This document shows positions 23,753-33,660 of a DNA stretch of 64,000 nucleotides, piece by piece (position 1 is the first letter of the stretch; every line of letters begins with the position of its first letter). The DNA is from Clostridium minihomine (GTDB taxonomy: Bacteria; Bacillota; Clostridia; Oscillospirales; Acutalibacteraceae): assembly GCF_900240385.1 (NCBI RefSeq), contig NZ_OEQH01000004.1, forward strand, positions 124,001 to 188,000, written 5' to 3'. The translations under genes were made by a program, and so were the position numbers. The notes below the pieces were generated by a model, which worked only from the letters and a program-made list of their open reading frames with translations, did no database searches and was not told the origin of the DNA.

Positions 23753-25732
23753 TTAGCTTACATCGGCCGCATCCAGGTATTCGTGCCCGCTGCGGGCAAT
23801 AAACTCTTTGCGCCCCGCCAGATTATCGCCCAAAAGCAAATCAAACACATCCGCTGTTTTCTGGGCATCCTCCGGCAACACCTGAATCAGCCGGCGCGTG
23901 GCAGGATTCATGGTGGTCAGGTTCATCATAGCCGGTTCGTTTTCACCCAAACCTTTCGAGCGCTGAATGTTATATTTCTGGCCTTCCAACTTTTGCATAA
24001 TCTTACCCTTTTCCAGCTCGGTATAAGCAAAATAAGTCTGGCCTTTGCAGTTAATTTCAAACAATGGGGATTCCGCAATAAACACTTTGCCTTCCTCAAT
24101 CAGTGTGGGCGTCAGCCGATACAGCATGGTGAGAAGAAGCGTGCGAATCTGAAAACCGTCCACGTCGGCATCGGTGCAAAGAATAACCTTGTTCCAGCGA
24201 AGCAGCGACAAATCGAAGGAGGATAAGTCCTTGTTGGCCTTGGATTTCACCTCTACCCCACAACCCAAAACCTTAATCAAATCGGTAATAATATCGCTTT
24301 TAAAGATTCGATCATAATCTGCTTTCAGGCAATTGAGGATTTTTCCCCGAATGGGCATAATGGCCTGAAAATCCGGGTCACGTGCCTGCTTACAGGCGCC
24401 CAACGCTGAATCTCCCTCCACAATAAAGATTTCCCGCTCTTCTGTTTTGCGGCTGCGGCAATCCACAAATTTTGCCACCCGATTGGTAACATCCATGTTG
24501 CTGGTGAGTTTCTTTTTCAGGTTCAAACGGGTTTTTTCGGCGTCCTCTCGGCTGCGCTTGTTAATCAGCACCTGAGCGGCAACTTTTTCGCCTTCCACGG
24601 GGTTTTCCAGAAAAAAGACCTCTAGCTGATGACGCAAAAGCTCGGTCATAGCCTCTTGAATTCCTTTATTGGTAATGGCTTTTTTGGTCTGGTTTTCATA
24701 AGAAGTCCGGTTTGAAAAAGAGGAAATGACCAGAATCAGACAGTCCTCCACATCGGCAAAAATAATCCGGCTCTCGTTTTTATTGTATTTTCCGGTCTGC
24801 TTTAAATACGAGTCTATTTGAGAAACAAAGGCGCTGCGCACCGCTTTGTCCGGCGCACCCCCATGCTCCAGCCAGCTGGAGTTATGATAATACTCGGTCA
24901 CATGATTCCGGTTGGAAAAGGCCAATGCCACATTAATTTTTGTTTTATATTCGGGCTTGTCCGCTCTATCACGAACCCGCCGTTCGGCCTGCCAGCTTTG
25001 CATCTGAGTCAACGCATCTTCCCCCGCCAACTCCCGAACATGATCCAGAATTCCTTCCTGATAACAGAATTCCGTGGTTTCAAAGCCAGAATCTGTTTCA
25101 AAACGCAACAGAAAGCGAATGCCCTCGTTGACAATCGCCTGACGCTTCACCATATCCAGATAATATTCCCAAGGCACGGCAATGTCGGTAAACACCTGCA
25201 AATCCGGTTTCCACCGGATTTTGGTCCCGGTATCTTTTTTGGTATAAGGCTCCTTATTCAAGCCGCCCACATTTTCCCCATGTTCAAAATGTAATGTGTA
25301 GCGCATGCCATCCCTGCGAATATCCACATCCATATATTCTGCTGCGTACTGAGTCGAACAAAGACCCAAACCATTCAGCCCTAAAGAATATTCATAGCTT
25401 TCATCGGAATCGTTGTTGTACTTTCCGCCGGCATACAGCTCGCAAAACACCAACTCCCAATTATAGCGTTCTTCCTTGGGGTTAAAATCCACGGGAATAC
25501 CGCGCCCGTGATCCTCCACCTCTATGGAATGATCCTGAAAGCAGGTGATGGTTATTTCCTTTCCAAAGCCTTCGCGGGCCTCATCGATGGAGTTAGAAAG
25601 GATTTCAAAGATAGAATGCTCGCAGCCCTCAATTCCATCCGAGCCAAAAATGACTGCCGGACGTCGACGCACTCGATCGGCGCCCTTCAGCGACGAGATG
25701 CTGTCGTTTCCGTAAACTGTTTTTTTCGCCAT
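23753..25732 (-). CDS. parE: Type IIA DNA topoisomerase subunit B (ParE/GyrB-like, divergent)
   Basis: This 659-residue protein starts from ATG at 25732, with GGAGGG five bases upstream; an earlier Met at 25759 has no such site. The GHKL ATPase domain shows RRRPAVIFGSDG, EILSNSIDEA, EDHGRGIPVDF and the YSLGLNGLGLC lid. The TOPRIM domain shows VEGDSALGACKQARDPDFQA, PIRGKILNCLKA and CTDADVDGFQIRTLLL. It ends RSGHEYLDAADVS. It supplies ATP hydrolysis and metal binding for the ParC subunit downstream. EGDSA-LG in place of the common EGDSA-GG marks a divergent lineage. Confidence 0.87.
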   Translation of the reverse strand: MAKKTVYGNDSISSLKGADRVRRRPAVIFGSDGIEGCEHSIFEILSNSIDEAREGFGKEITITCFQDHSIEVEDHGRGIPVDFNPKEERYNWELVFCELYAGGKYNNDSDESYEYSLGLNGLGLCSTQYAAEYMDVDIRRDGMRYTLHFEHGENVGGLNKEPYTKKDTGTKIRWKPDLQVFTDIAVPWEYYLDMVKRQAIVNEGIRFLLRFETDSGFETTEFCYQEGILDHVRELAGEDALTQMQSWQAERRVRDRADKPEYKTKINVALAFSNRNHVTEYYHNSSWLEHGGAPDKAVRSAFVSQIDSYLKQTGKYNKNESRIIFADVEDCLILVISSFSNRTSYENQTKKAITNKGIQEAMTELLRHQLEVFFLENPVEGEKVAAQVLINKRSREDAEKTRLNLKKKLTSNMDVTNRVAKFVDCRSRKTEEREIFIVEGDSALGACKQARDPDFQAIMPIRGKILNCLKADYDRIFKSDIITDLIKVLGCGVEVKSKANKDLSSFDLSLLRWNKVILCTDADVDGFQIRTLLLTMLYRLTPTLIEEGKVFIAESPLFEINCKGQTYFAYTELEKGKIMQKLEGQKYNIQRSKGLGENEPAMMNLTTMNPATRRLIQVLPEDAQKTADVFDLLLGDNLAGRKEFIARSGHEYLDAADVS

Positions 25733-25859
25733 AGATACCCTCCAGCCAAAAAGCCACACCCCATTGGCATGGCCGGCAAAATTCTGTTTCCTTCCTGAAA
25801 ATACGATTATACAATCTTTTTTGTAAAAAAGAAACGGTATGTGTCGACTTTATGACAAG

Positions 25860-25885
25860 GAAAGGGGGAAATGAAACATTTCCCC
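25860..25885 (-). terminator. Probable terminator of the rnj-to-ftsH operon
   Basis: GGGGAAATG pairs perfectly with CATTTCCCC around a 3-base loop, about 30 bp after the ftsH stop. The minus-strand tail CTTTCCTT is only moderately T-rich. Confidence 0.55.
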
Positions 25886-25916
25886 TTCCCTCGCATTATT
25901 ATTCGGCTGTTACTTT

Positions 25917-27830
25917 TTACTGCTCCATGTCCGTCTGTTCCCCGGGCAATTCCCCGGTATTCCCCTCTGGTGCGGACTGTGCCGGCAAGGCCGATTCCAG
26001 CATCATCTTCTGGAATTCCTCGCCACTCATTTTTTCGTTCACAAACAAGTATTTCGCCACAGCATGCAGCTTATCCATATTGTCTATCAGAATTTTTTCC
26101 GCTTTCTGATAAGACGTGGTCAAAATATCTTTAATTTCCTTATCAATGGCCGACGCCGTGTTCTCAGAGTAATTGCGCACATGGCCCATATCTCGGCCCA
26201 AAAACGGCTCGCTGTTGTCAGAACCATAAGCCACAGTTCCCAACATTTCGCTCATGCCATATTTTGTGACCATCGCCCGAGCCGTTTTGGTTGCCCGCTC
26301 AATGTCATTAGAAGCACCGGTGGAAATATCATCCAGAACCAAAGCTTCAGCCACACGGCCACCCATCAGAACCATCAGATCTTCCAACATTTCTTTCTTG
26401 CGTTTATAGGAGCGATCTTCAGTTGGCAGCTGCATGGTATAGCCGCCTGCCATTCCTCGGGGGATAATCGAAATCTGATGCACCGGATCCTGCGTGGAGC
26501 AGAAATAGGTAACCACCGCATGCCCGCCTTCGTGATAAGCGGTCAGGGTTTTCTCCTGCTCGGTCATTACACGGCTCTTTTTCTCGGTTCCCACCACAAC
26601 TTTAATCGTGGCTTCCTCAATTTCAGACATGGTGATAGCACGCAGATTTTTTCTGGCAGACAAAAGTGCTGCCTCGTTCAACAGGTTCTCCAAATCCGCT
26701 CCGGTAAATCCAGCGGTTGATTTGGCAATGGTTTTCAGGTTCACGTCAGGTGCAATCGGTTTGCCCCTGGCATGCACTTTCAAAATCTCTTCGCGGCCTT
26801 TAATGTCCGGGTAGCCCACCATTACCTGGCGGTCAAAACGGCCGGGACGCATCAGTGCCGGGTCAAGAATATCCGGGCGGTTGGTGGCGGCAATCATAAT
26901 CACGCCTTCGTTGGCGCCAAAGCCGTCCATTTCCACCAGCAACTGGTTCAGTGTCTGTTCGCGCTCATCGTGCCCACCGCCAAGTCCGGCGCCGCGCTGA
27001 CGACCCACTGCGTCAATTTCGTCGATAAAGATAATGCAGGGGGAGTTCTTTTTCGCCTGATCAAACAGATCACGCACACGAGATGCACCCACACCCACAA
27101 ACATTTCTACAAAGTCGGAACCAGAGATGGAGAAGAACGGAACTCCGGCTTCGCCTGCTACCGCACGAGCCAGCAGTGTTTTACCGGTACCGGGAGGTCC
27201 CACCAAAAGTACGCCTTTGGGAATTCGTGCACCCAATTCGTTATACTTTTTGGGGTTTTTGAGGAACTCCACAATTTCGCGCAGTTCTTCTTTTTCCTCA
27301 TCAGCACCCGCCACATCAGCAAAGGTGGTCTTGCGCTTTTCATCCGCCATCTGCTTCACTTTGGCTTTGCCAAAATTCATCTGCTTTCCGGCGTCTCCCA
27401 TACTGCTGTTCAGGCGCTTCATCATGAACCACCAGAACACCAGCATACCTGCCAAGAGCAAAATCGTCGGAATCAGGCTGGCCAGCCAAGAGGTTTCTGC
27501 CGGACGTTTTAAGTCATATTCCATCGGTTTGTCCGGGTGCGCCGCATTGTACTTTTCGATGTGAGGATGAATTTCTTCATACATAATCACTACGTTGGGC
27601 GCAGTATAAGCGATATTCGTGCCATTTTCCAGGTTCAGCTGCATTTCACCGCTGCCAAAATCCATTTCAAAGTTGGTGACCTGCTGGGCTTGGAAGTAGC
27701 CGATAATTTCGGAATATTTATGAGCCTTCTGCGGTTTCACATTGCCGTAGATACTTGCCATAATAATGATAATCAGGATAGGAACGCCTAAATAAATCAA
27801 TAGATTCCGCAGATTTTTCTTGTTATCCAA
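25917..27830 (-). CDS. ftsH: ATP-dependent zinc metalloprotease FtsH
   Basis: This 637-residue protein starts from a TTG (AGGAGAGGAG about 10 bases upstream). Two membrane helices (about 8-26 and 115-135) flank a small periplasmic-side domain. The AAA+ domain has Walker [12 protein letters not shown], Walker [19 protein letters not shown] and the second region of homology [20 protein letters not shown]. The zinc site is YHEGGHAVV, where most FtsH have HEAGH. It degrades misassembled membrane proteins and regulators. It follows hpt by 42 bp, an order (tilS-hpt-ftsH) conserved across Firmicutes. Confidence 0.97.
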   Translation of the reverse strand: MDNKKNLRNLLIYLGVPILIIIIMASIYGNVKPQKAHKYSEIIGYFQAQQVTNFEMDFGSGEMQLNLENGTNIAYTAPNVVIMYEEIHPHIEKYNAAHPDKPMEYDLKRPAETSWLASLIPTILLLAGMLVFWWFMMKRLNSSMGDAGKQMNFGKAKVKQMADEKRKTTFADVAGADEEKEELREIVEFLKNPKKYNELGARIPKGVLLVGPPGTGKTLLARAVAGEAGVPFFSISGSDFVEMFVGVGASRVRDLFDQAKKNSPCIIFIDEIDAVGRQRGAGLGGGHDEREQTLNQLLVEMDGFGANEGVIMIAATNRPDILDPALMRPGRFDRQVMVGYPDIKGREEILKVHARGKPIAPDVNLKTIAKSTAGFTGADLENLLNEAALLSARKNLRAITMSEIEEATIKVVVGTEKKSRVMTEQEKTLTAYHEGGHAVVTYFCSTQDPVHQISIIPRGMAGGYTMQLPTEDRSYKRKKEMLEDLMVLMGGRVAEALVLDDISTGASNDIERATKTARAMVTKYGMSEMLGTVAYGSDNSEPFLGRDMGHVRNYSENTASAIDKEIKDILTTSYQKAEKILIDNMDKLHAVAKYLFVNEKMSGEEFQKMMLESALPAQSAPEGNTGELPGEQTDMEQ

Positions 27831-27872
27831 AATGAGTTCACTCCTCTCCTTTTGCGATGATAGCCAGAAATC

Positions 27873-28412
27873 TTACCCACCATAAACATGCGGTTTTAAA
27901 ACACCCACATATGGCAGGTTTCTGTAAGTTTCATTATAATCAAGGCCATAGCCTACAATAAACTCATCCGGAACAACTGTGCCCACATAGTCCGCCTTTA
28001 TCGGCGCGGTACGGCGCTCAGGCTTATCGAACAGAGTGCAAATTCGGATGCTTTCAGGGCCACGGGACTGCAAAAGTTCCCGTATGTAACTGAGCGTCAC
28101 TCCGCTATCCAGAATATCTTCCACCACCAGCAAATCATATCCGGCCAGCGGCAGATCCAAATCTTTGGTGATTTTTACTACGCCGGAAGATCTTGTCCCG
28201 GCTCCGTAACTGGAAACCGCCATAAAGTCAATGCGGCAGGGGATGGTAATAGCGCGGGTTAAATCCGCCATAAAAACAAAGGAGCCTTTCAGAACACTGA
28301 CCACCAGCAAATTTTTGCCTTCGTAGTCCTTGCTGATGCGCTCCCCCAACCCGCGGACGATTTCCGAGAGCTGCTTCTCACTAAATAGAACCTCTTTGAT
28401 ATCGTTGGTCAT
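27873..28412 (-). CDS. hpt: Hypoxanthine phosphoribosyltransferase
   Basis: This 179-residue protein has the PRPP-binding motif LLVVEDILDSGVTL and the flanking type I PRTase features VSVLKGSFVFMADL and VDFMAVSSYG-like IDFMAVSSYGAGTR. It salvages hypoxanthine and guanine to IMP and GMP. I chose the ATG at 28412, which overlaps the tilS stop (ATGA) and has AAGGAG 8 bases upstream; an ATG three codons earlier lies too close to that site. Confidence 0.95.
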   Translation of the reverse strand: MTNDIKEVLFSEKQLSEIVRGLGERISKDYEGKNLLVVSVLKGSFVFMADLTRAITIPCRIDFMAVSSYGAGTRSSGVVKITKDLDLPLAGYDLLVVEDILDSGVTLSYIRELLQSRGPESIRICTLFDKPERRTAPIKADYVGTVVPDEFIVGYGLDYNETYRNLPYVGVLKPHVYGG

Positions 28413-29782
28413 GAATTGCACTCCTTAATGCTAATGTATGCGATCTGTTTGGTATCGGGCCGGACACGGGCCGATTCAGAGGCGCCGATTCCTTCAATCC
28501 ACAGGATCTGCCCATGATGCTCCAACATCAAAAGTCTGCTCCGCAGAGAAGAAGAAATCCCCTCCTCATTCAACAGTTTTTTCAGGCTTTTTGTCACGCC
28601 CCGGCCTGCAGGTGAAAAGGAATCCCCCGGCCGACGGCCTCTGATGATGGAATTATACCCTATTGTATCATAATCCAGCGCGTTATGAAACAATAAATTA
28701 TGAAATTTCTGAGGCATATTTTCGTATTCCTCACGGTTTAATGTTTTTATTATGACCTCTCTGCCATCCGGTGTCAAGGTTTTGGGGAATTCCAGCGGCA
28801 CACTCCAGCATTTTTCCGGTTCTGGGCGCGTTTTTAGCCGCAAAATACCGTTTTCTGCCTGATAAAACAGGCCGCTTCCGGCATCCACTAACCCCTTTCC
28901 GGATACCAGCAGATGCATCACGGCCTCCACCCGTTCCCGGGACAAGGCAGGAATACCCGCTTCCCCATGAATTTGCCGAATCGCTCTGGACAAAATGGGG
29001 CGGGGCAAATTTAAAAGCACCGAGATACAATAACCATCCTTTTGCCGTGCTGCCAAAACCGCCTGTTCTGCCTGCTGCAAAAGGCATGTTTCGTCCTCTG
29101 CCACAAGCTCTGTCATACGAAAAATTGCCTGTTCAAAAGATGGGTTCAGCTCTTTTAAAACCGGAACTATATCCAGTCGAACCCGGTTTCGAGCATATTC
29201 CCGGCTGAAATTACTGGCATCGGTCACATAAGAAAGGCCATAAAAAGCGCAGTATTCTTCCACCTCTTGCCGTGTTATCCCAATCAGCGGACGGATAATG
29301 CGTTCCCTCACAGGGGGAATCCCACAAAGGCCTTTGGTCCCGGAACCCCGGGCCAAATGCAGAAGAACCGTTTCGGTTTGATCAGACAAAGTATGGGCGG
29401 TGGCGATTTTATCCCCCGGCTGACAAAGGGACTCAAAAAAGCCGTAACGAATCCGCCGTCCGGCTTCCTCAATGCCTTCTCCGTGCTCGGCTGCCTGAGC
29501 TGCCACATCGGTGCAAAGCACCTGCAACGAAATCCCCTTTTTTTCACAGAATTGGCGCACAAACGCCTCATCTGCATCCGCATGTTCACCCCGCAGGCCG
29601 TGGTTTACATGAGCCGCCACAAGGGGTATGCCGGCTTGCCATAAAAAATGAACCAGCACCATCGAATCCGCACCGCCGGAAAACCCGGCCACCACACGCT
29701 TGGCACTGCTCAGCATGGAATAGCGCCTGATTACCCGCCAGATTTTCTCTTCTGCCGCCGGTACGCTATCCTTTTTATTCAC
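28409..29782 (-). CDS. tilS: tRNA(Ile)-lysidine synthase
   Basis: This 457-residue protein starts from a GTG at 29782 that overlaps the dnaB stop by 8 bases and has a perfect AGGAGG nine bases upstream; a longer frame inside dnaB is rejected. The N-terminal PP-loop ATPase has VAGFSGGADSMVLVHFL and HVNHGLRGEHADADEAFV, then a central TilS domain. A C-terminal domain with RRPGDSFSPAGRGVTKSLKKLL follows. It makes lysidine at the wobble C of tRNA-Ile(CAU), an essential step. It is translationally coupled to hpt. Confidence 0.95.
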   Translation of the reverse strand: MNKKDSVPAAEEKIWRVIRRYSMLSSAKRVVAGFSGGADSMVLVHFLWQAGIPLVAAHVNHGLRGEHADADEAFVRQFCEKKGISLQVLCTDVAAQAAEHGEGIEEAGRRIRYGFFESLCQPGDKIATAHTLSDQTETVLLHLARGSGTKGLCGIPPVRERIIRPLIGITRQEVEEYCAFYGLSYVTDASNFSREYARNRVRLDIVPVLKELNPSFEQAIFRMTELVAEDETCLLQQAEQAVLAARQKDGYCISVLLNLPRPILSRAIRQIHGEAGIPALSRERVEAVMHLLVSGKGLVDAGSGLFYQAENGILRLKTRPEPEKCWSVPLEFPKTLTPDGREVIIKTLNREEYENMPQKFHNLLFHNALDYDTIGYNSIIRGRRPGDSFSPAGRGVTKSLKKLLNEEGISSSLRSRLLMLEHHGQILWIEGIGASESARVRPDTKQIAYISIKECNS

Positions 29783-31142
29783 TGCGGACAACCTCCTGAG
29801 AAGTAAATCGCATAAACTCACCCTGCCAGTGCAGCGGAACGGTCTTGAGTTCCCCGTGCCGGTTCTTTGCCACAATGCATTCACCGCTGTTGCGGTCTGC
29901 ATTTTCATCCGGCGCACCCGCGCCCTGATAATAATCTTCACGATACAAAAACAAAACCACGTCGGCATCCTGTTCGATGGAACCGGAATCTCTCAAATCT
30001 GAAAGAACCGGCCGATGCTCGGTGCGCTTTTCACTGGCACGAGCCAACTGAGAAAGCGTCAGCACCGGAACATTCAATTCCTTGGCCATAATTTTCAGAT
30101 TTCTGGTGATTTCAGAAATTTCCTGCACACGGTTATCAATTCGGCGGGAACTGGACATCAGCTGTAAATAGTCGATGACAATCATATCCACATCTTTGAG
30201 CCTGCGCACCTTCGCCTTCATTTCCGGCACGGTAATGCCAGAGCTGTCGTCAAAATACATCTGTGCCTTAGAAAGAATATCCCCGGCTTCAATCAGGCGC
30301 ATCCATTCGCCTTCGCTGAGCTGGCCGGTGCGCAGTTTGGTTCCGCCCACCATCGCTTCGGTAGAAAGCAGCCGGGATGCCAACTGCTCCTTGCTCATTT
30401 CCAGTGAGAAAAAGGCCACCCGTTTGTTGGCAATGACTGCCGCGTGCCGGGCAATGTTCAGCGCAAAGCTGGTTTTACCCATACCGGGGCGGGCTGCCAA
30501 AATTAAAAGATCAGAACGGTTCAGGCCTGTAATGGTATCATCCAATGCCTTGATTCCCGTGGGAATCCCCTGATACTTGTCCTTATCCGGGCCATTGAGC
30601 AAATCCAGCCGATCAAACGTATCTAAAATGATCTCATTAACCCGCTGTAATCCCTGCATATTCTTACCGCGGCGAATATCAAATATGCGCTGTTCCGCCG
30701 AATCCAACAGAGTAGATGCTTCTGCTCCGTTTTCACGGGCATCGTCCAGAATTCCTCTCGCTGTCTGAATCAAGGTGCGCACATCGTACTTATCCCGCAC
30801 AATTTTGGCATAGGTTTCTACATTGGAAATAGAGGGCACAATCTGTGCCAGCTGCATCAAATAGGTTTTCCCCGAGGATTCGTCAAAACGGGGAGTTTCC
30901 TTTAGCTTTTCCAAAAGCGTCACAAAATCCACCGGCTGGCCCAGCGTGAACATTTCCAGCATAGCGGTATAAATCAAAACGTGATTTACCTGATGAAAAT
31001 AATCGGGACGCGGAAGAATTTCCGCGACCCGGTCTAGACAGGAAGAATCCAGCAGGACAGCTCCCAGCACGGATTGCTCCGCCTCTGGGCTGAACGGCAG
31101 ATCCATTCCGTCATATCCTGTTGTCAAATGAATCGGATCCAT
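29775..31142 (-). CDS. dnaB: Replicative DNA helicase
   Basis: This 455-residue DnaB/DnaC-type helicase opens with LPFSPEAEQSVLGAVLLD. The RecA-like domain has Walker A LAARPGMGKTSFALN, Walker B DVDMIVIDYLQLM and the late motif DLRDSGSIEQDADVVLFLYR. No intein or insertion is seen. It unwinds DNA at the replication fork. It lies 35 bp after rplI, the usual neighbour. Confidence 0.97.
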   Translation of the reverse strand: MDPIHLTTGYDGMDLPFSPEAEQSVLGAVLLDSSCLDRVAEILPRPDYFHQVNHVLIYTAMLEMFTLGQPVDFVTLLEKLKETPRFDESSGKTYLMQLAQIVPSISNVETYAKIVRDKYDVRTLIQTARGILDDARENGAEASTLLDSAEQRIFDIRRGKNMQGLQRVNEIILDTFDRLDLLNGPDKDKYQGIPTGIKALDDTITGLNRSDLLILAARPGMGKTSFALNIARHAAVIANKRVAFFSLEMSKEQLASRLLSTEAMVGGTKLRTGQLSEGEWMRLIEAGDILSKAQMYFDDSSGITVPEMKAKVRRLKDVDMIVIDYLQLMSSSRRIDNRVQEISEITRNLKIMAKELNVPVLTLSQLARASEKRTEHRPVLSDLRDSGSIEQDADVVLFLYREDYYQGAGAPDENADRNSGECIVAKNRHGELKTVPLHWQGEFMRFTSQEVVRSE

Positions 31143-31177
31143 TCAAATCCCCCTGTAAGGCCCTTTGGGCCTGCAAT

Positions 31178-31630
31178 TTATTCGGTCTTTTCGCCCACCA
31201 CTGCAAACACTTTTGCCGTTACGCTCGGGTGCAGCTTTACTTCACATTCATAGGTGCCAAAGGCCTTAATATCCCCGGGCAGTTCTACTTTCCGTTTATC
31301 CACATCCGCACCAAACTGTTTTTTAATGGCTTCGGCAATTTCTTTTGCGGTCACAGAGCCAAACAGCTTGCCGCCCTGTCCGGCAGTGGCAGTCAGCTTT
31401 ACGCTTTTGCCTTCAATGGTCTGTTTCACCTTCTGGGCGTTTTCCAGCTCCGTCTTTGCACGAAAAGCCTTTGCTTCTTCGGCATTTTTCAGTTCATTCA
31501 TTGCCTGGGCATTGGCTTCCTTGGCAAGCTTTCTGGGCAACAGAAAATTTCTGGCATAACCGTCCGAAACCTCTATCAGCTCTCCCTTTTTTCCGCTTCC
31601 TTTAACATCCTGCAATAAAATAACCTTCAT
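31178..31630 (-). CDS. rplI: 50S ribosomal protein L9
   Basis: This 150-residue protein starts [20 protein letters not shown], contains [13 protein letters not shown], and has the long connecting helix and C-terminal domain typical of bL9. The ATG at 31630 follows GGAGGGATTTCC. It overlaps no neighbour and lies between gdpP and dnaB, its conserved position. Confidence 0.97.
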   Translation of the reverse strand: MKVILLQDVKGSGKKGELIEVSDGYARNFLLPRKLAKEANAQAMNELKNAEEAKAFRAKTELENAQKVKQTIEGKSVKLTATAGQGGKLFGSVTAKEIAEAIKKQFGADVDKRKVELPGDIKAFGTYECEVKLHPSVTAKVFAVVGEKTE

Positions 31631-31649
31631 GGAAATCCCTCCGTTAAAT

Positions 31650-33641
31650 CTATTTGACACTTCCCTGCGCAGGCAAATTCAGCTTACTCGCCTTTTGCAG
31701 ATTGTTGTTAATCACCGATACCAACGTATCTCTTGCCTGCTGCAAACTGGTGCCCTTCAGTTGTACCGCCGCCATCGTTAAATGGCCGCCGCCGCCCAAA
31801 ACCTCCATAATCACCTGAACATTCACATCCCCCAAAGAGCGGGCAGAAATATTCACCACATTCCCCGTGGGGTAAATGACAAAAGAGGCACTGACGCCTT
31901 GAATGGACAAAAGCTCATCAGCCGCCTGAGCTGCTGCAACACGGATGTCGCTGGTTTCTTCCTCTGCACACACAATGGCGCAGTTGCTGTAAATTTCAGC
32001 GGACGAAACCATCTGGTACTTGGTTTTATAGGTATCAATGCTATTGGAGAACAAGCGCTTGACCTCAACGGTGTCTGCCCCCCTGCGCCGCAGATAGGCC
32101 GCCGCTTCAAAGGTTCGAACACCGGTTTTAAGAACAAAATTCTTGGTGTCCAGCATAATGCCCGCCAAAAGTGCTTCCGCTTCAATGCGGGACAGAGATT
32201 TTTCACTGATGTACTGAACCAGTTCGGTCACCAGTTCCGCCGCAGAGCTGGCATAAGGCTCGTGATAAAATACTATGGCATTGCTGATGTGCTTCACCAT
32301 CATCCGGTGGTGATCAATTACCACCACTTTTGACGCCCGATTGAGAAGCTCTTCGCTTTCCACAAATTCCTGCGAATGGGTATCCACCACAATTAACAGG
32401 CTTTTGGCCGTTACTTTGGAAAGCGCTTCCTCCGGAGCAAGGAAAATCGTTTGATCCGGCAAAGCTCGTTCCATGCTTTCAATAATAGGCACAGCCATGC
32501 TTTGGGCACGGTTAACCACAATATATGCCGGTTTTCCAAGCCCCTTAAAAACGGCGCTCCACATGCCGACAGCCGCTCCCACAGCATCCAAATCGGAATA
32601 CTTGTGCCCCATAATGAACACGGTATCACTCTCTTTGACATGGTCGCTGAGGGTGGCCGCAATGACCCGGGTTCTCACTTTGTCGCGTTTTTCCACTCCT
32701 TTGGAAAGGCCGCCGAAAAACTCATAAGAGCCGTCATCCTGCTTCACAGCGACCTGATCGCCGCCGCGCCCCAAAGCCATATCCAGCGCCTGACGCGCCC
32801 AAAGCTCGCCCTCTGCAAAACTGGAAGCCCCCCGTCCCACACCAATAGAAACCGTGGCACTGCGGTTGTCTTCGGTTTTCACCGTGCGCACCGCATCCAG
32901 CACCTCAAAGCGTTTTTTCACATCTTCCCGGATATGGGCTTCATCGGTCATAATCAAATACCGCCCGCCGGAAGTCTTTTTTAAAAATCCCCCGGTGCCC
33001 TTGGTCCAATCGCGTAAAAGTTCTTCCACCCGGGCAGAGATTCGGGCATCTTCGCCGCTGGCGCTGTCCCGAATCAGTTCTTCCCGGTTATCAAACAGCG
33101 CCAAAGCTACAACCGGGCGCTGCTCACCGTATCGGCGGCTGATGTCTTTATAGTATGTATTGTCCACAAAGTACAGCACATAGCCGTTCCTTGTAGACAT
33201 AGAATACACCGTGTACTGACGTTCCCCAACCTGGGTGTCGATGCCTTCCCCCTCTACCGCCTGTTCCAACGTGTGGGGGGATAAAAACCGGGCGATGTTT
33301 TCGCCCCGGCAATCTTCCCCAAGACTGACCTCACTGGAAAAACGGCTGTTAAACCAGATGACATCGCCCAGCTTTCCCACCAAAACAGCCGGTATAGAAA
33401 ACTCATGAAGAGCGCGGTAATCCGACGCCGACAGTATTTTCTCCGCACTTTTAACAGCCGTACCGACATACAGCTTAAAGTACCAGTTTGCCATGGCTAC
33501 CGCCGCAAACGCCAGCACAGACAAAACAATCTCCGCATAGAAGATTCTGCTGTCCCAGAACCGGCTGAGCAAAGCCATCAGCAGCATAACTGCCGCGATG
33601 CCATAAAACACGGGTGAGGTGGCCCATATTTTCCGTTTCAA
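31650..33641 (-). CDS. gdpP: Cyclic-di-AMP phosphodiesterase GdpP
   Basis: This 663-residue protein starts from a TTG with AGGAG eight bases upstream. Two N-terminal membrane helices (about 8-50), a PAS-like domain (about 75-155) and a degenerate GGDEF domain (about 170-300, no GGDEF motif) precede the DHH/DHHA1 phosphodiesterase. The DHH motifs seen are [28 protein letters not shown] and the late [10 protein letters not shown]. It hydrolyses c-di-AMP and so affects potassium, turgor and wall homeostasis. It follows rnj by 19 bp. Confidence 0.95.
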   Translation of the reverse strand: MKRKIWATSPVFYGIAAVMLLMALLSRFWDSRIFYAEIVLSVLAFAAVAMANWYFKLYVGTAVKSAEKILSASDYRALHEFSIPAVLVGKLGDVIWFNSRFSSEVSLGEDCRGENIARFLSPHTLEQAVEGEGIDTQVGERQYTVYSMSTRNGYVLYFVDNTYYKDISRRYGEQRPVVALALFDNREELIRDSASGEDARISARVEELLRDWTKGTGGFLKKTSGGRYLIMTDEAHIREDVKKRFEVLDAVRTVKTEDNRSATVSIGVGRGASSFAEGELWARQALDMALGRGGDQVAVKQDDGSYEFFGGLSKGVEKRDKVRTRVIAATLSDHVKESDTVFIMGHKYSDLDAVGAAVGMWSAVFKGLGKPAYIVVNRAQSMAVPIIESMERALPDQTIFLAPEEALSKVTAKSLLIVVDTHSQEFVESEELLNRASKVVVIDHHRMMVKHISNAIVFYHEPYASSAAELVTELVQYISEKSLSRIEAEALLAGIMLDTKNFVLKTGVRTFEAAAYLRRRGADTVEVKRLFSNSIDTYKTKYQMVSSAEIYSNCAIVCAEEETSDIRVAAAQAADELLSIQGVSASFVIYPTGNVVNISARSLGDVNVQVIMEVLGGGGHLTMAAVQLKGTSLQQARDTLVSVINNNLQKASKLNLPAQGSVK

Positions 33642-33660
33642 AACGATTTCTCCTTTAAAG

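Noticed and set aside
29783..29968. N-terminal extension of tilS
   Set aside because: It lies inside dnaB in another frame; the GTG at 29782 has a perfect AGGAGG and starts the conserved domain.
32451..32984. Open frame opposite gdpP
   Set aside because: Antisense shadow over conserved DHH-domain coding sequence; composition is not protein-like.
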